From positions 62,001 to 126,000 of the forward strand of contig NZ_JAVDXN010000003.1 of the NCBI RefSeq assembly GCF_031457955.1: a stretch of DNA of 64,000 nt, given 5' to 3'. The notes under the pieces are model-generated. The model worked only from the letters and a program-made list of their open reading frames with translations, searched no databases and was not told the DNA's origin. Positions 60,092 to 64,000 of the stretch are shown piece by piece. This DNA comes from Mixta sp031457955 (GTDB lineage: Bacteria > Pseudomonadota > Gammaproteobacteria > Enterobacterales > Enterobacteriaceae). The position numbers and the translations under genes were made by a program. Each line of letters starts with the position of its first letter. Within the stretch, counting starts at the first letter, position 1.

Positions 60092-61864
60092 ATGAGGAAA
60101 CAGCATTTAGGCTATCAAAAAAGCATTAACAACCTGGCGAGGCTGAGCATTTTGATATTATCTATTGTAGGGAGCATAGATGTGTTTGCCGCTTCCCCCT
60201 ACGCAAATTATATTGTTATGGCCGATCCACAGGCCTGGCGCTCAGGACAAAATAGCGCAACACCCCCCAATTCGGAAGAAAGCAAAAAAGCCTGGAAAGC
60301 GTTCAATCATAACGTCGTTAATGCCATTAAAAAGGTATATCACCAGGAAACAGCAACGTCCGGAACACCTTATTTTGGCATTATCAACGGTAATATAACT
60401 GAGTTTGGCCGTGAAAATACGCGGCAAGCATTTACTTTTATTTATGATAACCTTCCCTTTCCTTATTACATCGGCCTGGGAAATTATGATTATAAAAGCA
60501 ACGTAGGTAATTGCCGATCAATGGATGAACTATTTTTGAATCCTGATGCCTGTGCTTATAACATGGTGAAATTTCTCGAACAGAAGATAAAACGTTACCA
60601 GGGTGAATTACTTAATTTTTCGTATGATAAAGTGAAACGCACCGCTGTCACTCATCAGGGCAGTCTGGCCTATTCATGGGATCATCAAGCCGAAACAACG
60701 AGCGGCACGATAACGTCACACTTTGTTCAGCTACATCTTTCACCAGAATATAACGTTACGATAGCCAATGTTTTTAACGATGATCGCTATGAGATAAAGG
60801 ATTCTCTCTCCTGGCTACGTCAGGATTTATACCATGCCCGAAAACGCAGCGTAGATTATATCTTTGTTAATTTACATGCAAAAGATGAATACTTGCAAAA
60901 AGCCAGCGCTGTTGAAAAGGCCTATTTCCAAGCGATTCTGCAGGAGTTCAAAGTCAATGCTGTATTTGCCGGGCATAGCCACTATCCAGCAGTAGACAGA
61001 AGAAACCCGCTTTATGGCAACGTTCCTGTTTATACTACTGGCGCTTTACATGCTGGATATTTTGATCGGCTACAGGTTAATGATAAAGGCTTTCAGGTTA
61101 TTCGTTACAGATTGTCTGGCGATCGGCCGATTGCAAGCTACGGGCGAAAAGAAAAAAGGCACGCCCCTCCTGTTTGGTGTAAATCACCGGGAGAAAAAGG
61201 TAAAACAGGCGATATTTATGCCTCAAACCTTTTTGCTAAACATGCTGATGGTAGCGTGGGCGGCACGTTCCTTTTGAAACAGCAGGCAGCTGGACTGGCT
61301 TTGGGCGTAAATAAAGCGAATGAGGTCGCTACCAACCCGTTTAAATTGGCAAACCCTTATCAAAAATGGCAGCTTCACGCACTTAACCCGGAAAAGCCAC
61401 AATATGAAACGCTATACAAAATAGTACATGATAAATATGACGCCGTACTGGAGGGCAACAGTGACGGCAATATTTACGCCAGAAAATGGAACAATGGACC
61501 TTATCAAAAATGGACGTTACTGAAGCCGGAGGATAATTATATACGCCTGGTCAACCAGGGAACCTCAAGAATTCTGGATGCAGATAGCCGGGGAAACGTC
61601 TACGGGAGCGCGCATTCACCTAAATATCACAACAGTTATCAAAAATGGGGGCTGGTGACCTTAGCCGGGCACGAAGATACCGCTATTCATTATTATAAAG
61701 CGAAAGACAATAAAGCGTATTTGTACCCTTTTATACATGCCAATACGGATGTTAATTTGCCCTCTTCAGTGAATAAGCGGGACGAGGGGAAAGTTGCTCA
61801 AAATCACTGGCAATATTTAGGTAAACGTACCTTGATCAACCCGGCACCTTGTCTGGGTTGGTAA
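60092..61864 (+). CDS. Secreted metallophosphoesterase-fold protein with C-terminal ricin-type beta-trefoil
   Basis: A 590-residue exported protein. A signal peptide covers about residues 1-33 (LARLSILILSIVGSIDVFA). Residues ~38-350 resemble calcineurin-type metallophosphoesterases: D45 in MADPQAW, GN(101)ITEFG, GN(131)YD, H262 in NLHAKD and GHSH (295-297). Two usual metal ligands are changed (GD to GN, GNH to GNY), so activity is uncertain. Residues ~385-590 look like a ricin-type lectin, with three QKW motifs (424, 472, 517). An exported enzyme-like domain joined to a lectin suggests a toxin or host-surface protein; this is inference. ATG 60092 is preferred to GTG 60089. It is AT-richer than its neighbours. 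Confidence 0.78.
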   Translation: MRKQHLGYQKSINNLARLSILILSIVGSIDVFAASPYANYIVMADPQAWRSGQNSATPPNSEESKKAWKAFNHNVVNAIKKVYHQETATSGTPYFGIINGNITEFGRENTRQAFTFIYDNLPFPYYIGLGNYDYKSNVGNCRSMDELFLNPDACAYNMVKFLEQKIKRYQGELLNFSYDKVKRTAVTHQGSLAYSWDHQAETTSGTITSHFVQLHLSPEYNVTIANVFNDDRYEIKDSLSWLRQDLYHARKRSVDYIFVNLHAKDEYLQKASAVEKAYFQAILQEFKVNAVFAGHSHYPAVDRRNPLYGNVPVYTTGALHAGYFDRLQVNDKGFQVIRYRLSGDRPIASYGRKEKRHAPPVWCKSPGEKGKTGDIYASNLFAKHADGSVGGTFLLKQQAAGLALGVNKANEVATNPFKLANPYQKWQLHALNPEKPQYETLYKIVHDKYDAVLEGNSDGNIYARKWNNGPYQKWTLLKPEDNYIRLVNQGTSRILDADSRGNVYGSAHSPKYHNSYQKWGLVTLAGHEDTAIHYYKAKDNKAYLYPFIHANTDVNLPSSVNKRDEGKVAQNHWQYLGKRTLINPAPCLGW

Positions 61865-61904
61865 AAAGCGATGATTTTAATTCTGGCTTGTTAATGAGCC
61901 GTGA

Positions 61905-61927
61905 CGGCGTTGGGCTAGCCGACGCCG
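61905..61927. terminator. Palindromic hairpin between the phosphoesterase gene and mutT
   Basis: CGGCGT at one end pairs with ACGCCG at the other, with further GG/CC pairs inward, between two convergent stops. The T-run is poor, so it is a likely but unproven bidirectional terminator. Confidence 0.55.
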
Positions 61928-61948
61928 ACTCGATTTAACGTTAACGGA

Positions 61949-62344
61949 CTAATGCGCTTCAGCGAGCAGGCGCGCTACCAGTTGGTGATTTGCGGGCGGA
62001 AACTCCTCAGCTATCAGCTCGCACTGTGGAACCCAGCGCTGCGGCTGCCCTTCCCGTCCCCATGGATCGCCCTGCCATTGCTCAACAAGGAAAAAGTGCA
62101 GCGTCACGCGCAGATTTTCATAGGTGTGATCGGCATGACCAAACGCGGTTGCGGCGATAACGGCGATGCCGGTCTCTTCCAGCAGTTCGCGCTTCAGCGC
62201 CTGCTCAGGCGTTTCGCCCGGCTCAATTTTTCCACCCGGAAATTCCCACATATTCGCCATATGCGAGCTGGCCGGGCGCCGCGTCAGAAAAATTTCCTGC
62301 TGTACATTACGGATGATGCCAACAGCGACATGAAGATGTTTCAT
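61949..62344 (-). CDS. mutT: 8-oxo-dGTP diphosphatase MutT
   Basis: MutT hydrolyses 8-oxo-dGTP so that it is not built into DNA opposite adenine. The 131-residue product has the Nudix box at about residues 38-60 (GKIEPGETPEQALKRELLEE, then TGI), with the expected metal-binding glutamates, and the nucleotide-contacting WEFPGG just before. Length and sequence match E. coli MutT (129). It lies downstream of secA, as in E. coli, beyond a secA terminator, so it may depend on readthrough or on its own promoter in the 137-base gap. Confidence 0.97.
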   Translation of the reverse strand: MKHLHVAVGIIRNVQQEIFLTRRPASSHMANMWEFPGGKIEPGETPEQALKRELLEETGIAVIAATAFGHADHTYENLRVTLHFFLVEQWQGDPWGREGQPQRWVPQCELIAEEFPPANHQLVARLLAEAH

Positions 62345-62440
62345 TTTCGCATCCTTGTTAATGGAATGAGAGGGAGTATAGCCTGATTTCGTTACGCTTT
62401 ATACGCAACCGACGGACGTTGCCTGCGGCTTTTTCACCAT

Positions 62441-62468
62441 AAAAAAAGGAGCCTTGCGGCTCCCTTTT
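62441..62468 (-). terminator. Rho-independent terminator of secA
   Basis: Read leftward, GGAGCC-GCAA-GGCTCC is followed by seven T. It lies 14 bases past the secA stop. Confidence 0.9.
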
Positions 62469-62481
62469 CACGTCAGCGTAA

Positions 62482-64000
62482 TCAGGCCAGGCGACCATGA
62501 CACTGCTTATATTTTTTACCGGAGCCACATGGGCAAGGATCGTTACGTCCAACTTTGCGCTCGCCGGTTTCGCCTGCCAGCGCGGCGGCCGCTTCGGTTT
62601 CATCATCAACATGGCTTAGCTGCTGCTGCTGCGCCAGGCGCTCAGCCTCTTCACGACGCTGCGCTTCCATCGCTTCAACCTCTTCAGGCATGCGCACCTG
62701 TACTTTGCTCAGGGTGCTGATCACTTCATACTTCAGCGATTCCAGCATTGCCGCAAACATAGCGAAGGATTCGCGCTTGTACTCCTGCTTGGGATCTTTC
62801 TGCGCATAACCGCGCAAATGGATACCCTGACGTAAATAATCCATCGCCGCCAGGTGCTCTTTCCACAGTGAGTCCAGCGTTTGCAGCATCACGCCTTTTT
62901 CAAAGTTGCGCATCATCTCGGTGCCAACCACTTCTTCTTTACGCTGATACTCTTCGTGCGCCTGCGTCAGAATGCGCTCACGCAGCGTCTCTTCATGCAG
63001 TTCTGGCTCTTTATCCAGCCACTGGCTGATCGGCATATCCAGATCGAAATCGTTTTTCAGACGCTCTTCCAGCCCGTTGACGTCCCACATCTCCTCCAAC
63101 GACTGCGGCGGAATGTAGCTATCAATCGTGGCCTTAAAGACATCTTCACGAATGCTGTTAATGGTTTCGCTAACGTCAGCCACGTCCAGCAGTTCATTAC
63201 GCTGCGTGTAAATCGCACGACGCTGATCGTTGGCAACGTCATCATATTCCAGCAGCTGCTTACGAATGTCGAAGTTGCGGCTTTCTACTTTACGCTGTGC
63301 GTTAGCAATCGCCTTGGTAACCCACGGATGCTCAATCGCTTCGCCCGGCTTCATGCCCAGTTTACGCATCATGTTCGATACGCGATCGGAGGCGAAAATA
63401 CGCATCAGCGCATCTTCCATCGACAGATAGAAACGCGATGAGCCCTGGTCGCCCTGACGACCAGAACGACCACGCAGCTGGTTATCGATACGACGTGATT
63501 CGTGACGTTCGGTCCCGATAATATGCAGGCCGCCCGATGCCAGTACTGCGTCGTGACGCTCTTTCCACTCTGCCTTGATGGCGGCAATCTGCTCTTCGGT
63601 CGGGTTTTCCAGCGCGGCAACTTCTGCCTGCCAGCTACCGCCCAGCATAATATCTGTACCGCGACCGGCCATGTTGGTGGCGATGGTCACCGCGCCCGGC
63701 TGACCGGCCTGCGCAACGATATCCGCTTCGCGTGCGTGGAACTTCGCGTTCAGTACGCTGTGCTTGATGCCCGCGCGCGTCAGCTCGTTAGAGACCACCT
63801 CAGATTTTTCGATCGAGATGGTACCCACAAGGATCGGCTGACCGTTGGCGGTACGTTCACGAATATCTTCAATGATCGCGTCGATCTTCTCTTTCTCGGT
63901 CATATAGACCAGATCGGGCAGATCTTTACGCACCATTGGGCGGTTGGTTGGGATAACAATCGTGTCCAGCTTGTAGATAGAGCTGAATTCAAACGCTTCG
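62482..64000 (-). CDS. secA: Preprotein translocase ATPase SecA, C-terminal part (runs off the right edge)
   Basis: SecA is the motor that pushes preproteins through SecYEG. The window holds the last ~505 of about 900 residues, beginning at EAFEFSSIYKLDT; the N-terminal nucleotide-binding fold lies outside. Visible are the second ATPase domain with TNMAGRGTDIMLGG and IDNQLRGRSGRQGDQGSSRF, the helical scaffold/two-helix-finger region (LKNDFDLDMPISQWLDKEPE), and the C-terminal zinc-binding tail CPCGSGKKYKQCHG that contacts SecB. The internal methionine at 63936 is not a start. A strong terminator follows its stop. Confidence 0.98.
   Translation of the reverse strand, partial: EAFEFSSIYKLDTIVIPTNRPMVRKDLPDLVYMTEKEKIDAIIEDIRERTANGQPILVGTISIEKSEVVSNELTRAGIKHSVLNAKFHAREADIVAQAGQPGAVTIATNMAGRGTDIMLGGSWQAEVAALENPTEEQIAAIKAEWKERHDAVLASGGLHIIGTERHESRRIDNQLRGRSGRQGDQGSSRFYLSMEDALMRIFASDRVSNMMRKLGMKPGEAIEHPWVTKAIANAQRKVESRNFDIRKQLLEYDDVANDQRRAIYTQRNELLDVADVSETINSIREDVFKATIDSYIPPQSLEEMWDVNGLEERLKNDFDLDMPISQWLDKEPELHEETLRERILTQAHEEYQRKEEVVGTEMMRNFEKGVMLQTLDSLWKEHLAAMDYLRQGIHLRGYAQKDPKQEYKRESFAMFAAMLESLKYEVISTLSKVQVRMPEEVEAMEAQRREEAERLAQQQQLSHVDDETEAAAALAGETGERKVGRNDPCPCGSGKKYKQCHGRLA

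Noticed and set aside
1..64000. tRNA, rRNA, complete insertion sequences, prophage or attachment sites
   Set aside because: None was seen on reading; accessory blocks lack transposase, integrase or flanking direct repeats that I could detect by eye.

Overview
The window looks like the chromosome of an enterobacterium of the Erwiniaceae type (Pantoea, Mixta or Erwinia-like). The backbone runs hrpB-thpR-sfsA-dksA-gluQ-pcnB-folK-panBCD-yadHG-can-hpt-cueO-yacC-speED-yacL-acnB-lpdA-aceFE-pdhR-aroP-ampED-nadC-ppdD-hofBC-guaC-coaE-zapD-yacG-mutT-secA. This is the gene order of the 2-3.5 minute region of Escherichia coli, and most of these proteins are near E. coli length and sequence. The family call rests on this order plus the accessory genes; the genus is not certain. 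No rRNA, tRNA, complete insertion sequence or prophage is visible.

Layout. 1-7.4 kb: RNA metabolism and stringent control (hrpB, thpR, dksA, gluQ, pcnB with an AUU start), then folate and pantothenate synthesis (folK, panB, panC, panD). 7.4-9.2 kb: a small insertion (DUF1349 protein, sugar O-acetyltransferase, TetR regulator). 9.3-14 kb: yadH-yadG exporter, carbonic anhydrase, hpt and a cystathionine gamma-synthase/methionine gamma-lyase family enzyme. 14-18 kb: accessory pocket around cueO, with a DUF2778 (Tlde1-like) gene followed by a two-helix membrane protein, and a second two-gene unit of unknown function. cueO has a recognisable CueR-type promoter. 18.3-20.5 kb: yacC-speE-speD.

20.5-30.6 kb: a ten-gene divergent catabolic locus lies between speD and yacL. 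The leftward arm is a KDG-permease-like transporter, DtnK-type kinase, PdxA2-type dehydrogenase and DeoR regulator. The rightward arm is an iron-type alcohol dehydrogenase, DHDPS/KDG-aldolase family lyase, sodium:solute symporter, cytoplasmic sialidase-fold protein, YhcH-family protein and short-chain dehydrogenase. The shared promoter region carries a CRP-like site and a 14-bp palindrome. The substrate is not known; an acidic sugar or its glycoside is the inference.

30.6-47.4 kb: yacL and acnB, padC and tehA, then an AT-rich stretch (36.2-38.3 kb) holding an orphan exported protein and what looks like a decayed type I-E CRISPR repeat pair. The pyruvate dehydrogenase genes lpdA-aceF-aceE-pdhR follow, with a perfect PdhR operator, then aroP behind two TyrR-like boxes. 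47.5-52.6 kb: a pentoside symporter plus GH43 glycosidase inserted between aroP and ampE, then ampE-ampD and a D-threonine aldolase/D-serine dehydratase family enzyme. 52.8-64 kb: nadC, type IV pilus genes ppdD-hofB-hofC, guaC, coaE-zapD-yacG, an AT-rich gene for a secreted metallophosphoesterase-fold protein with a ricin-type beta-trefoil tail, mutT, and the C-terminal part of secA.

The best candidates for something undescribed are the ten-gene catabolic locus, the phosphoesterase/beta-trefoil protein, the two effector/immunity-like pairs near cueO, and the CRISPR relic.
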